From Agelaius tricolor (taxonomy: Eukaryota > Chordata > Aves > Passeriformes > Icteridae), in the NCBI GenBank assembly GCA_023055355.1, contig JALJCS010000002.1, positions 79,317,001 through 79,381,000 on the forward strand: 64,000 nucleotides of DNA, read 5' to 3'. The position numbers were made by a program, and so were the translations under genes. Under the pieces are notes generated by a model. It did no database searches, was not told the DNA's origin, and worked only from the letters and a program-made list of their open reading frames with translations. Of the stretch, positions 46,706-60,300 are shown one piece after another (position 1 is the first letter of the stretch; every line of letters starts with the position of its first letter).

Positions 46706-49700
46706 AAGGAAACATGTTTGAACAGCTAAGGTGAGTCAGCATACTGGAAGCTAATGCACATGACTGATGAGATTATCTGTAAATCTCTTTTTCCACTTTC
46801 CCCCTCTTTCCCTAAATTACAGTTTAATGACTCTGCTTTTTAAAGCTTGTTGCTTTCCTGAAGCCCAAAATCTCCCTCTGTCTTGCAGAGAGGTCAGCTC
46901 CCTTCTCCTGCACAGCACAGAGCTACATGCCCAAAGACTGGGGGCATGTTTTTAAGCCCCAAACACATGTTAAAGCTCATCTGCTAATTATTAGCTTCAG
47001 GAGAGAATAATTTTGATTTCACTTTAAGTATTTTCAAGGCCATTTTTTTAACCTTGCACAGGAAGGATATTCAGTACCTTCAATCATGAGTGTGTGTGAG
47101 AAGATAATACTGCAGGGCCTGGATTTGTAGCATCTGCTGAGGCACCAAATGCCAAGGATAACCACACTTCTAATTGAGAAGCGCCATCATTAAGTCAGGT
47201 ATCTCATGTAATTAAGGGTAATTAATAATCATCATTAGTTAAGGTATAAATTAGGTGGGGTGAATGCAACAGTAAGGTTAGGCTCCAGTGGATCTGATTT
47301 CTCTGTGTAATGGAGGAAAGGAGTCTCTAGAAGTTCTCCAGCTGCCATCCAAAGATCTCTGTAATGTACCTTGTGCAGTTACCAATGCCTAAACCCCTCA
47401 CAAGCCCCACACATCCCTAACTCGGGCTGTTAGTCCAGCATCTTTCACAATTGTTCATCTTTTACTGGGGACGTGGGGAGCTGGGATTTTGGGGTTTTTG
47501 TTCCTTGCTTCTTCAGAATAGCAATAATTGCCAGCATGGCTGGGAGCACATGCACTGGCAAGCCCGGTGTGCTAATCCCATGGGATGCCCAGCTCCTCAT
47601 TTCCTGAGTACATGCTGTTCATCAGCGTGGGCTGATGTGATGCAACTCCAGCCAACACCCTCAGTGTTTCACAGTCTTGACATAACTTGATTGCAGGAAT
47701 GACTAGAGCCAAATCTGCTTTAACTTTTCTCCTTCCTCATGTGCACTTACTTCAATTTTGTGCCTGTGATCCAAGTTTGTAAATTCAAACCACTGCTCAG
47801 GAGAGGAAGGTGTGGCTTTCTGCTTTGTTCCTCCAGATAGCTTTGAAACAGGAACAGGGAGAAGGCAAAGTTTCTCTTCCTTTAAAGAAATGTGCTAATT
47901 CAAAGCTAGGTACTTGCTAATGTTCAAATAAAGCTCCTATGACTGCCTTCGTGTTTAGAACCTTGTTCCTGAGCACCAATGAACATTTCCAGTGAGAGAT
48001 GCCTAGTACCACATTATTAAGCCTTTAAATAAAGTGCTTAAATGAGTGGCCACAGTTCTATGAGTCCTCAAGCTTCAGTATAAATGTTTGAAACAGTGGT
48101 AGCTGCTGTAGGTTTAGCATTGTGTTAAACAAAAAAAAACCAAAACCCAAGAACCACCTCAACTGCCCTTTTCTGAAACCCTGTTTGTGCCTGCAAGGCA
48201 CAAAATGCTGGTTTCTGTTCACCTCCAAGCAAAGGGTAATAGTGGATGTTGTGTTACTCTAATCTCACTGATGACTATTTTTACAAAACAGGCTACAGTA
48301 CATTTACTAGTACATGATGGAAGGGCATAAATAATTTAAATAACAGTTGTCAAAATAAATGAGCAAAGTGCATTTTGTGATAAATTACACTTGCTTTTTT
48401 AATGTGTTTCTCACTTAGTTGGAAAATTCAGTAATTTGCAGTGGATCTCCCAGTCCTTAAAGTGAATTAGCAAGCCTCTACACTCTTAGCCATAATTTTA
48501 ACCTTAACTAGAAAGGAATTATTTAGTATAACTTTGGCAAGGGTTCCTCCTTAATATTCTTTTACAGCCATAGCCTTACAGTGTAATGTAAGTTATGTAT
48601 GTATCCCAGGGACTTAGATTTTAGAGCTGAAAGCTGACTGTGGACGTAAAGAATTTCAGCTAGCATAAATATATAATTGTACTAAATAGAATTTTAACAA
48701 CAATTCATATCACTGACTGCTTCATTCCTCCATTGGCATGCAGATGCCACCCAAATTCGTAGTGGCTTAAGGAGTGTGTAATGGGAAGTTACTTTTTAGC
48801 TGTGCAATATCAACATTAATGTATACTCAGAGCATACATTTTCTTAATTTGTCTACTTGTGTGTTTTTAGGTAAACATAAATGATGGACCTCTGTTGTCA
48901 CCAGTCTATTTTTTAACATTTATATTCAGCTATGCTTGATCTCCTTTACATTTGGGGTTGTTTTTTTCACTTCCTCTCTCCTGAAACTAAAGGAGGCTGA
49001 CACAGTTGAGCATCTCTGCAAATCAGAAATTAAATCCTTTTTCACTACCATTCTGTGGGTGCCTGTGCTGGATTTTGTTTTGAGACTAGCTTTAAAGAGA
49101 AAAAGTGGCAGACAACCTAAAAAAAAATGGCAGTAGGTTTCAGGTGCACTAGTAACAACCAAAGTACTTTTTTAAAGCATTTAGCTTGCATAGGCTGGTT
49201 AGGGAGATGAGAATATGCTTTTAAATAAATCATCCCTGATTAAGTATTACTGTGAGTCCATTTTAGACTTACCTTGAAATCAAAGAGCAAATTTCCTATG
49301 TGTTACTCAGACAAAACAGAAGGACTTAAATACAGACTTTCAGAGGTAAGTCTGGCATGCATCGTGACACACCAAGGATAAGCTGGAACAGTTAAAAAAT
49401 ATTTTTGTTTGGATCTGCTGACAAGGTGGGTGTACACAGTAATCAGTGCCAACACAGAGAGACAAGATAAAATTTGATATCCAGACAGATAGACAGGTGT
49501 CAATAAGAGGCAGATTTGATTGTCTATACAAAGTGCAGTCATCATGCCGTAGGCCCAGATGTCATGTTCAGAGCTATTTTTGTCCTTCTTCTGGACCTTC
49601 CATCTTGGCCATCAGTGACTCAAATTTGGGCAAATCATCAGCATTAAAAAGACCTTTGTTTGAGGGAATAAACCTCTACAAGTACAAAAGGAATATTCCC

Positions 49701-49941
49701 CAGTCTAGATATCCTACCTTGGAATTGAATTTAATGTTTCTACTGGAATGAGATTGGCTGTTTACATAATTTGATTTCACATTCAATATTAAGTTTGCAG
49801 ACAGTTCCAAATGTGTAACATGGGGAAAGAAACCAGCTTCTGCTGCTCTCTGATGCTGCACAGTTACAGGGGATGCTTTTAGATCCCCCAGGGCTGCTGG
49901 AGAATTTGCTCTATCCTCATTCATAGTGTCTGCATGTGTAC
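46706..49941. other. Non-coding stretch with a TAAT-rich cluster; no gene recognised
   Basis: A run of homeodomain-type cores lies at 47171-47237. Another A-run is near 48130-48138. No exon, RNA gene or interspersed repeat is identifiable before the LTR that begins at 49942. Confidence 0.55.
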
Positions 49942-50408
49942 TGATGCCTTGTGAAGGCTGATCTAGAACAGAGGCTAGACTGAGCTAAAGAATAAAGTAG
50001 GCATTTAATAGAAGGCCTCAATGGATATACCTTGGGCAGCACAAGAGCCCAGCCAGGGCTGCAGCCAAGATGAACCCAAAATGGTCACAAAAAATGGATG
50101 ACCAGTCACAGAGTCTCACACTTTTATAAGTTCTGGTCCATTTGCATATTGGAGTTAATTGTCCAATTACAGCTTTAGCACATGAAGTCCCATCCTTCTT
50201 GTTTTTCTCTCTTCAGTCCACATTGTTTATGTTGAGCTCTCAGGATCCAAGTCATTTGTCCTTGGGTCCCCAGCCAGGAATTGAGAAGGAATTGTTTTGT
50301 CTCCCTATTTTGTGAAGAGAGCTTACTATCCCCTAATATGAAGCCCAGGCCCACACACTAAAGCAGCACAGAATCTGAAAAATATAAAAGCTAAAACCTG
50401 AGGCATCA
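49942..50408 (-). mobile_element. Solo LTR of an endogenous retrovirus, minus strand
   Basis: The element is 467 bp, begins TGATGCCT and ends AGGCATCA, a perfect 8-bp inverted terminal repeat with the canonical TG...CA ends. It is bracketed by the 4-bp direct repeat GTAC (49938-49941 and 50409-50412), a likely target-site duplication. On the minus strand it has the layout of an LTR. First comes U3, with octamer ATGCAAAT (50140-50147) and an ATTGG box. A TATA box, CTTATAAAAG, follows at 50121-50130. The polyadenylation signal ATTAAA comes about 115 bp further on (50004-50009), then a short U5. The sequence also matches my memory of an LTR family frequent in songbirds. There is no second LTR or internal region in the window, so it is a solo LTR left by recombination between two LTRs. 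A 4-bp duplication points to a class I (gamma-like) integrase, but GTAC is palindromic and short. Confidence 0.9.
50121..50147 (-). promoter_or_regulatory. LTR promoter: octamer plus TATA box, minus strand
   Basis: Read on the minus strand, the perfect octamer ATGCAAAT (50140-50147) lies 9 bases upstream of the TATA-containing CTTATAAAAG (50121-50130). Transcription would start near 50095-50100 and run toward lower coordinates. This is an intact-looking U3 core promoter inside the solo LTR. Confidence 0.6.
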
Positions 50409-51240
50409 GTACAAACACAGTTCTGTGTGTTCATTTTGTCCCTTACATTAAGCAAGTGCTATGACATGGGGAGATTGTGAGTCCAATACTACAAAGTCCA
50501 AAAAACTAAGAGGATTGAGAGCTACTCTCTGTTTAGGATGGATGTGCTTCTGGGTTAAGAAAGCTCCATCAGTACCAGTCAGACTAGAATGAGGTAATTC
50601 GCTGTGCAGTCATAACCGGACATGTAACTGCTGGCAGATAGCCGGTATCAGACCTCCACAGATTTTTATGTAGAGAAAAGAGAGGTCCAGCAATCAAGGA
50701 ACCTGTATGGTATTAATGGGGAAACTGGTCAACAGGGCACAACTTCTATTCCAGTCTTCCAAATCCTTTGTCTGGTCATTAAAATCTCAAATAAATTGTT
50801 ACCACAATTTATAGCCAGCACTAGAGTTAGCAGTGATTTATTATAACTGGTATTTAAGCAGGGTGTCTTGGTCATTCCCAACAATGTCAGTAATTCTGCT
50901 CCCAGGCAGGGATGCAAGCACCAAGCAAGCTACTATCAGAAACCTCCATTTCAGGGAGACAGTTTTTCACCTTTGTAGTGGTTGTCATGGTCTTCAAAAG
51001 GCAAAGTTCCCAAACAAGTTCTGTCTCTCACAATAACTCCTATAAAACATTCTTAGAGTGTGCTATTATACATCAGTATGTAAGAATGGCACTGTGTTAC
51101 TCAAAAAAATCTGTTCTGTGTGTCTTCAGATCCATGCATTGAGCCTTGGTTAACTGGAATAGTTTTGTTACTTTTTCCCCCTCAGCTCTGTAGATGTGCT
51201 GTGAGCAGCACAGCTCACAGTTCATTTTCTCAAGTGTTAA
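50409..51240. other. Non-coding stretch with a small hairpin
   Basis: No gene or repeat family recognised. CTGTGAGC (51199-51206) and GCTCACAG (51213-51220) form a perfect 8-bp stem with a 6-base loop just upstream of the CR1 tail remnant. Frames are below 80 codons. Confidence 0.55.
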
Positions 51241-51320
51241 CTGAGATTATGGTTGGACAGGTAAAGCCATTGGATTAGATGATCACTGTAAATCCCCCCC
51301 AACTAAACTATGCTTTCAGT
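51241..51320 (+). mobile_element. Degraded CR1 3'-end remnant, plus strand
   Basis: TTGGATTAGATGATCACTGT (51270-51289) followed by a C-run and AACTAAACTATGCTTTC corresponds to the CR1 ending of the type TTGGACTAGATGATCTTTAA...CCAACCCAAACCATTCTATG. Only this terminal stretch is identifiable. Confidence 0.65.
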
Positions 51321-54300
51321 GAAAACCTTGCTCTTCTGCATCACTAAATCAAATTTTGAGGTTCCATCTCTCTGCAGGTATGTTCCAGATTTCTTGGTGT
51401 TCCCACTGCAGCCAGCAATAAGAATCTCCTGAGAGCAATCAGGTTTAGTGCTGGGGACCAGAGGCAGGGCCTGGCTCTGCACTGTGTAGACAGTCTGCAG
51501 ACATAAATAGTTAACAGCAGGAGGTATCTAAAAATAGTTGAATGAATCTGGGCCACACTTTCATTTGCAAGACCTTTGCTGGTACAGCAGCCCAAAAATA
51601 CCAAGTGTGGTAGGTAGACTTTGAGTTGCATGTCTTACATAATATAAGTAACTAATGTTGTGTAATGGGGAACAGATATTTTAAACAATCAACTGCTGTG
51701 ACCTTTAGTGGTGCTTCTCTCCTGAGCTTTGGTTTCAGAATTGATCCAGATCCCTACCTCAGATTTTAAAGACCATTTGGAGAAATCCAATTGAACTTTT
51801 GGCTGTCAGAACTCCTTAGTTTTAGCAGAAAAGGTTATCAAGCTTTCCAAAAACCTCTTAGAGGCTGCTGCAAATGTTTTGGAAGCCGAGTGTCGGAATA
51901 GGGGGCAAAAACATGGTCTCAAAACAGTTTTTCATGTTGGTAGGTGAACTGGAGTTGTGTAAAGATATTAGCCACTCAGTCCTGAGCTAATATCCTGGTC
52001 ACTTGTCCTGCAGGCAGTCTGCCCTGGCAATAGGAGTCCTCTTCTTTAAAGGTCATTGCAAATGATATCTTGGCATGGGGGTATGGATGAGTTACTGGAT
52101 TTGTAGAATGTAGGTATTTAGTCCTAATCACTTGTGGTTATTTTATATATATGTAGTCATGATCAGTAGATTTTATGTGATATATATGTGTATATAGATA
52201 TGTTTCTTGTGACATTTTAGCTAGAGATACTGTAGACATGTAGCCTGTCTAGATTCTAGACACAGAACCTGTCTGTATTTAGCATTTATTGTGCAAAAGT
52301 GTTCTAAAAGTGCTGTGCATGCTTCTGAGCACCTCATGCTGTCACAGCAGAGATGATGGCTGTCTAGTGATAGACACAGAGAACTCTTTTGTTCATGGGC
52401 AAATGAGAATGTGGTTGTGCAGTTGGTTTGTAAAGCACACCTGGATGAACAGCACTTGATAGAAGCAAGATAATCACTGTTCATTAAAATTTGTTTTAAG
52501 GTCATGTACGTATATAGACTTCCATTTCTGTGTATTCTACTCCAAATCAGTATCATTAATGAAACTGAATAATTTGCTGTTAGCTGGCAATGTGTTTTCT
52601 GAGTAGCTAATTTTAAATATCAGGACTGTAACTGCAGTGCATATTTTTCCCACATAGTTTCTTTAGAAATGGCATATGCCCCATTTGTCTAATCTCTACT
52701 TCTGTGGTTACAAAATAGCCAGGTTACATAAAAACAACTAAATTACATATTTGCATATAATACTGCTGTGGCTCTGCAGAAGCCATTTTGGGCTGTTCAA
52801 TGCTTACAGTTTCTTTCATTGAAAAGGCTTGTTATTTCACCAGCAGCACTGCAGAGTTGTTCCAGTCTTTGCTTGGAAACATTTTTTTCACCTTTCTACT
52901 CCAACTGCTGCAAACGAAGTAAATAATATTTAGTAAAATAAGTAATAAAATACAATAAACCAAAGTACTGCTAGTGTAGTTCTTTCTGCCATTTAAACCT
53001 ATGGGATTTTTGTGAGTTGGATTTCAGAGTCTTTGGGCAGAAACCAGCCTTTATTTAAGTGTTTGAATAGCACAGTGGGACCCCAATTCATGGCTGTGCA
53101 TTGACAAAGTAACACTACTAAAAATAGTTTGCAGAGTTGGGCCCTCCAGTAGCAAAAGGAAAGTCAGAGAATGCATAATTTGAAGAAATGCTCTGGCTGT
53201 TGCCAGTGGGTCTGCTGTCCCTATTGTTATTTAAAACCAGAATTAGCTGTGCCTGTTATCCTCAGCATAGTCTATCCATTTGCAGCCTGCTGGCTTCATT
53301 TTTTATTACCTTTCTAAATCTAGTTAAAAATGTATGGTTTTTGAGAGACCATAGTCAGCATTTGGGGAGACACAAGCCAGGACTCCACGTCCTGAAGACT
53401 CCGGTGGCAGGGCTGGCTCAGAGGCTCTGCTGCTGCCCTGGCCATTCCTCCCACTCCCTGCCAGGACCATTGGAGCCATGGTGGAGCTCTGAGGCAGATC
53501 TGGGAAGTAAATTGGTTTAAAGCCTTGGTCTAGCTTTTCTGATAGGTTTATTTCACAGGTCCATTGTATTGTGCAGCAGCGTTGGGCCAGCAGGAGGGCG
53601 GTGGAGGAAGGGGAGGAAAGACTGGAGAGCTGTCTCTGCCACTGAGTGATTCTTCACATGGAACTGTGCTCCCAGCATTGTGTGCATGCTGGAAGCACAG
53701 CCATGGTCTTTAGCCCACAGAGGGCAGGCAAATCTCTTTCCATTGCTTTAAGGTTATTAAAAAGAAAGCTGGTTTAGCAGTGAACGGAATGACTCCCATC
53801 AGGCACCCCCAAGGAACACTGAATGTGCACACTCTTAACAGCAGAGACACCAAAATGCCATGAGGAGTTTGCATAGGTAGGGATATTCCCTGTTTTGGCA
53901 TTGCATAAACCATGTTCTTTAGCATGAAAAGCTAGAACACACATAAAAACTTGTTTTCTAGGAGAGAAGGGTAGCTATTGGATCACCTTTTTTAAATGCC
54001 AGATTCAGAAATCTTACCTCTTTACCAGTGATTTCACAGGTTATTTCCTGGTGAAATTCTTAAGACTGAATCAGAAGCAAAAAGGCTTTTTTAAAAGCTT
54101 TTTTTTTTTTCTTTCTACATAAAGCAATTAGTATCTGCAAGAGGAAAAGCTGGGGTGGATTTGTAGCAGGGGATTTAGAAGTGCTTACTGGAGTGGCCTG
54201 GTCTGTGTAATTGCAATGAACAATTGTCATTTGCAATGAAGAAATAAATACCTTTTATCTATGTCAGAAGATGTAATTTCCTGAGACATTAGGATGACTT

Positions 54301-57300
54301 TCTCATTTGGAATCTGGGCCCGGAGGTTAGACAAAAGTTCTTGTTGGCAGGCAGTGCCCAATGATCACAGAGAGTCTCCTGGATGCTCCACAAAGGCCAC
54401 AGATACAGTAATCTCATGGCATTCTCTAACCAGAGAAAACTGGAAAAAACAGGGAGACCTGAGCTGCAGCAGCATGTTGTAGTTACACCCTAGTGAGGTG
54501 AGATCATTTCTCTTTGTAATCTCAGAATGGAAAGCAGAAGCTGAATGACAGTCTCATTAAGAAGTTGACATTTAACACATTTACAGCTCTCCCAGTTCCC
54601 ATACCCTTCAGGACCAAATTCCAGAATCCTCAAATCTGAGACTTTTCCAGAAAAACTCTTTTATTAGTGGGGCAAACTGGCTGTTCCTGAACATCTCACA
54701 CTGGTTTTCTGATAAGTTTTCTGTTCAGTTTTGCAGTCTCTGCAACATCACAGCTTCCTTTTTATGTCCCTTTAGGCATTTTATGTGTGCAGTGTGTAAG
54801 TAGTGGCTCTTCAGGAACCTAAGGCATGGATCCTCCTAGCTGAACTCTTAGCCAACCAGTCCCAGCCTCTATTTCTTCATGATTCACCCAGCCTTGTCCA
54901 GCCTTAGTGGGGATGAGCACCAAATAAAAAATCCTTGAAGGGTGTGTGTTAGAGGTGATGGAGAACAAGTTAAAAAATGGCTTAGCAAAAGATGTTCTGT
55001 TTGTGTTTACTGGGCAGTGTGTGATGGTGGCTGGGCTTGTGAAACAAACCTGACAGTGTGGCTGCCTGAGCCAGGGGACAGTGAGGCACTGGAGATGGCC
55101 ATTCTCTCATGGATGCTGAGCACGTGGTGCTTGCTCCTCTCCACTGGCAGTGCACTGCCCTGTTTGCCATGGGGAGAGGGCACAGCAGAGCAGCTGTTCT
55201 GCTGCACATCTACTGTGCTCACAGAGGCATGCCCTTAATTACCCTAAAGAGACAAATGCATGATGCAGACTGAGAATTCCAGACATATGGACATGCCAGA
55301 AGTTTTGTGTCTCCTGTGGGTGAGGCTTTAGAAATGTCTTGAGGGGTTACCAAAACTTGTTGCTATCCCAGATCTGCTTTTGAATGATGTGTCAGCACTT
55401 GTTTAAGGTAAATATTGAAAGACTTGTAGGCATCATCAGAGAACATTTGCACAAGTAACTTGGAAATCAAAGTCTTGCTGGCTTTAATAAGACTTTGGTG
55501 TGCAAATTACTTGGGGGTTTTTGAATATCTTGTCCATCTTCTTTCTAGCCAAAATCTGTTTTATGCTCCAGTGGCAAAAATCCTTCCTTCCTGTCTTCCT
55601 TCCTCAAAGCAAAAATTTAATTGGGATTCTTACTGTTCTGGCACTTGAGGGAGAACTACCACAGCCCATTACATATTTTTCCCTGATTTCTGAGGCACGA
55701 AAATTTGTCTGCACATGAATTGTGATAAACTGTTTGGCCTGAGATAAAATGGTAGAACTTTTCCAGTTACAAGTGCTTGCCAACCTAATTTCCTACCACA
55801 GCTAAAATATTAAAGGTGTTTAATAACAAACAAACCACTATTTCTGTTTACTCAATTTTATTTACTTATGTGAATTTCTCTTCATTTGTTCATATATTTG
55901 AAGTGGAAATGAAAAGAAATCAGTGGCAAATCGAAACAATTTGGCAGCATAGGCACAATAAATTATCTGGCTACAAAATGATACCAATAGTGCTGAGTAA
56001 ATAATTCCTCTACAAAACTTTAGTACTTTGTGGATTTTTTGCAGGAAACATCTCATTATCTCAGTTATGTGTATGAATTTTTAAGAAGATTATTTGGTGT
56101 GTAATTTCCTTGTCAAATTCCAATATCCAAGGCCTCAAAGGAATTTAGGGCTCTTATCCCTCACCAGAATCTATATTATTCTTGATATCAGTAGAAATGT
56201 AAGCATGAAACATGCTAATCCTGAACATTGTGGTACCTACACTTCACATGCTAATTGGAAATTGTAGCAGTCAAATTGGGCATGAAGTTGCAAATTCTGT
56301 CACCTCTTGTTTGCCATTAAATTGGTGGATAACTACTCTGAGCTCATCATTCAGCTTTCTAGGTAATCAGAGAAGAGAGGAGCTGCCAAGGAGTCGTTTA
56401 TCCAATATGACAAGTAGGTAGGTGGGTCACTCTAGGAAGGGCCCTGTCTTTCTCCACTGCTTGTGGAAGAAGCTCAGATAACAGTGTAGGCTGGTTGCCT
56501 CTCTAGGACAGGTGGAATGAGTTTGTTCAGCCACCACACAAACTTCAGAGCCAAGTGAGCTGGTGCTCTGCACAGCAAATTGCTTCTCATAGCTCAGCAC
56601 AGGCAGGGATGGACTCTCCCATCCCAGTCCTGTCTGTGTTTTGTATTTATCTGGGGTTCCAGTCTGCAATTCTGCATGGAAGTACCCAGCTGGCTTTAAT
56701 CAGACTATCTGCAGAAGTTAAAGTGAATCATCTCAGAAAAACACACAAGCTTTATTTATTTACATCTCTAACCTTAAAGACAAGCTTCCAGGTGGCAGAG
56801 AGATATGCTGTGTGTCTTTTTTTTATGCCATTCCAGTTTGTGCAGAACAATTACGTATTTATTTAACTAGACAGCAAAGGGCAGTCTAGTGATCTGTGAT
56901 ATGGCAGATAAGGCCTTTATCTTAACCACTGAGATGCTGCTCTGCTGCATATTTCACTTTCTTGCATCTATCAGTGAGTACTGTTATGTTCTACAAGCAA
57001 AGAATCCGAATGAGGAATGAAAGTCTTTTTCCTGATACGACATTTAACCCCAAACCATTATCTTTAAAGTGTAGCAGTGCCCTTCTGTCTGGCATCTAAA
57101 GGTCTGTTTCTACCTGGAGTTGAATTATTTTCTGCCACCAAGTACATTGGTCCCATCCTTGATTTACACTGGGCATGCTCTGCTGCAGCACCTGAGAGCA
57201 TGTCCCAGCCCTGGGCACTGGATGCCAGCCTGGCCAGTGATGGTGGCCCATGAGGGTGAGGATGGGGAGTGATCATCTTCCTGGGCCTGGGCTTCCTTGG

Positions 57301-60300
57301 GAAGGCAGACAGGGCAGTGTGGAGAATTCCAGCAGGTCCTGCAAACTGTCCCACAGGACATGGTTGACACCACTTTGTTTGGCAAAGGGACAGATTACAC
57401 AGCATTTTGCTTGGGATGGCAGCAACCACACAGAGCATCATCTCCACAGCATATGGTGTGGTCTGTCACCATTTGTATCCATTTCTGTGCAATCTTCTTT
57501 TCAGGAACATGTTCAGGATTCAAAAAGAGACAGGAGAATATGCAGGTGCTTTGGATAGCCTCCAAATTAAAATGATAGGAAATGGGCAAATCAGAGTGAA
57601 GCACAACTTGCAGCCAGTCAAATAATCCCTGTGCTGAACAGGAACTCCCCAAAACCCTGAAAGACTGAATAGCTCATGCACTCTGAACATGGAATAGCTT
57701 TGTTTTATACCTGTCAGGTTTCCATGAGTCACTTCTCTGCTTGGCTCTGTGGTCAGTACAGCCTACATAATTTCAGTACTTAGACTTCATGCATGACTTG
57801 AGAACCTCTTTGATGCAAACTGCCCATCCTTTGTTTATCAAGCCCTTCTGCCAAGGCAGCCTTACTAGTATTTAGGATCTCCTTTGGGAATACATCTAGA
57901 TACAGTCTTAGTAATCACCTAGGGGACTCTTCAAATGTGGTAACTCATTTTGATCACTGTAGTTCACTTTCCAGCTGTTTAGACAGAGAGATGAAGCCCA
58001 GTGTGCAGAGGGAGAGCCCTCTCTGTTGCCTTGACACAGCATCAGTCATGGGGTAGAAGAGGATCCCTGTCTTGGATAGAACCTGCCCTCACTGCAGCTC
58101 TCCCTGAGCTTGGTCCTGCAGCTGGGAGAAGGAGACCAGGTGCCTTCTATTTGATTTTGTTTTTAAAACAGTAGTGGCATTTGCAACATGCTAATTGTTG
58201 TGTAGACCTTTCTGAGGATGCCTGGCAAGACTTGCTCACAATCAGATTGATAAGATACATGGCCCTGTACAACCCAGTGGTTGTGGAGGTTCATGATGGA
58301 TTCTTAACATTGAAGGTCCAGCAACTTCACTTTCAGATGACAATCAGTAAAGTACTGTTTTGAGATAAAATCAGGCTTTGGGCCAGATTAGGAGAGGCAT
58401 CATTGGTGTTCTGGAGTATGTATTCCAGAAGCTCCTCAGGAGCCCCACATGGCTCTGACAGCCTGAAGCACTTGTTGCTGGAGACAGGAGCTGGGCAGAC
58501 AGCACCAGTGCAGCCTTGTAACTCTCTTTGTACTGAACTAGGAGCTGTAAAATAAGGCCATGTCTTCTCACTGAGGTATTTTGAAATTCAGGCCTTTTTT
58601 GGTGACATGTTTAGACACTGTGTCCATGGGAATAGCAGTAATTATTTTCCAGATGGAGGTTGGACATTGTGCATTAAATGAGATGGTGGGACACATGCTG
58701 AACTGCAAGAGTAAAGCAAGCACCAAATGGTACCAAAATGCTCTTTGTCTGCATTCTGTCTGTCTGGTGCTCAGAACAGTGCAAGGGTCCTGGAGAAAAC
58801 AGTGATAACACAATGTGATAATACAGGTAAAGGGTATATATTGATTAATTCCTGCAAAAAGCTAAACAAATTTACTTGTTCAGCTAACTAAAGAGTGGGG
58901 ACTGGTTTTGTAGGTTTCATGAGGCAGTTTTGTTGTATTGTGTGGTAAATGTGTGTGTGCACGTGTGCAGTCCTTTGGTGGTTTTTGTAGGTATAATTTC
59001 CCTTTTTGCTTGGTTAGTCACAGAAAGGAAATTTTCATTTCAGGGAATCTCACAGTGAATATCTCCCTAAAGGTGGATAGTTTGTTCCACCTATTAATCC
59101 TACATAAGCTCTGCATAACCAGTGAGGGAGTTGTAGCTCCAGAAAGTTTCCAAACCCTTTTGCTATAATACTTCCATTTTTCCAGTGAAATCTTTGGTTT
59201 CATCTGATTGTGTTTCTTAATGTATATTTCATTGAGAATCCTAAATCAAGTAATAGGATGATATAATGCACAGAACTAATAATGCACAGAATAATTCCCA
59301 AATGCTGCTGCATGCATCTGAGCAGGGTAGACTTGAAAGTGAGCTGTAGAATCTGCAGAATAAATGCAAATACAGGCTCCAGCTGGTGATCAGGGCAGCC
59401 ACCAAACCACTGGGGGCTCTGTGGTTAAGCACCTTACATGCATACTGAAGATACCACTAAAGGCTGTGTCTTCTTTGAGTTCCCTGAGTCTGTGCAGTTC
59501 CTGGCTGTTCATTTTAAAGCCCAGTCTCTGGAGGGGAAAGCAGCAGATGTTCAAAGGCTCACAGAGCAGTGCCCATGGCTGCACAGAGCCACAGCCTGGG
59601 AGTGCCATTCTTCTGGGACAGCCTTGTCACTTCCTGCAGAGCACCCCAGCACAACTTGGGAGACCAAGAACTGATTACAGCCAGGCAGTGAGAGAGATGC
59701 ATGATAAGGCACAAAGTCAGCAATCTCATATGCATTTTCAGTTTCAGACAACACCAGATAAGACTATTGGACTCCTTAGGCATCACATTCCTTTAAATCT
59801 TTGCTTGCTACAATTTGAGTTTCTTGGGCAGAATGCTTCAGGACAGCCAGTTCACTGTTCACAGTGATAGATAGGGAGGTGTGCAGTAGATCAAGAGACT
59901 TCTTTGAAAGAGCCCATAAGCATTAAGGAAGCAGTTGCATATAATTTTTCAAAATATTTTAACTGCTTGTTAGTTCAAGGATATCATCATAATCTGTTGA
60001 ATGCAAGTGCTTTTCTGTTTTCTTTGAATGTTTGCAGCAGCAGGTGGGTGGTGGGGTGTATGAAGCATCTTGAGTTGAGATGAATGAACCACTTTGAAAG
60101 AAGAAAGACTCTCTCCTGGGATTTTTCCTGATTTTTGAACCAAACTTCTAAGCTTGGCAAATTTTCACAAGCTGGGCTGGTTAGGCACAGGCATAGAAAG
60201 GACATAATTTGTTGGGACAGATTTTTGTCCCAAGGTTTTCAGATTACACTGTAAAATCAAATTCAGAAGATGTAAAAGTCTTTAAAGATACTTTTCAAAA

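Noticed and set aside
57407..57625. Possible exon after an acceptor-like TCTTCTTTTCAG at about 57494-57505
   Set aside because: One splice-like site without a matching donor, and the encoded residues match nothing known.
59364..59867. 167-codon plus-strand open frame, the longest in the window
   Set aside because: No recognisable domain, no splice or start context, overlapping frames on the opposite strand, and a locally GC-rich patch that lowers stop frequency. Length is within chance for this much sequence.
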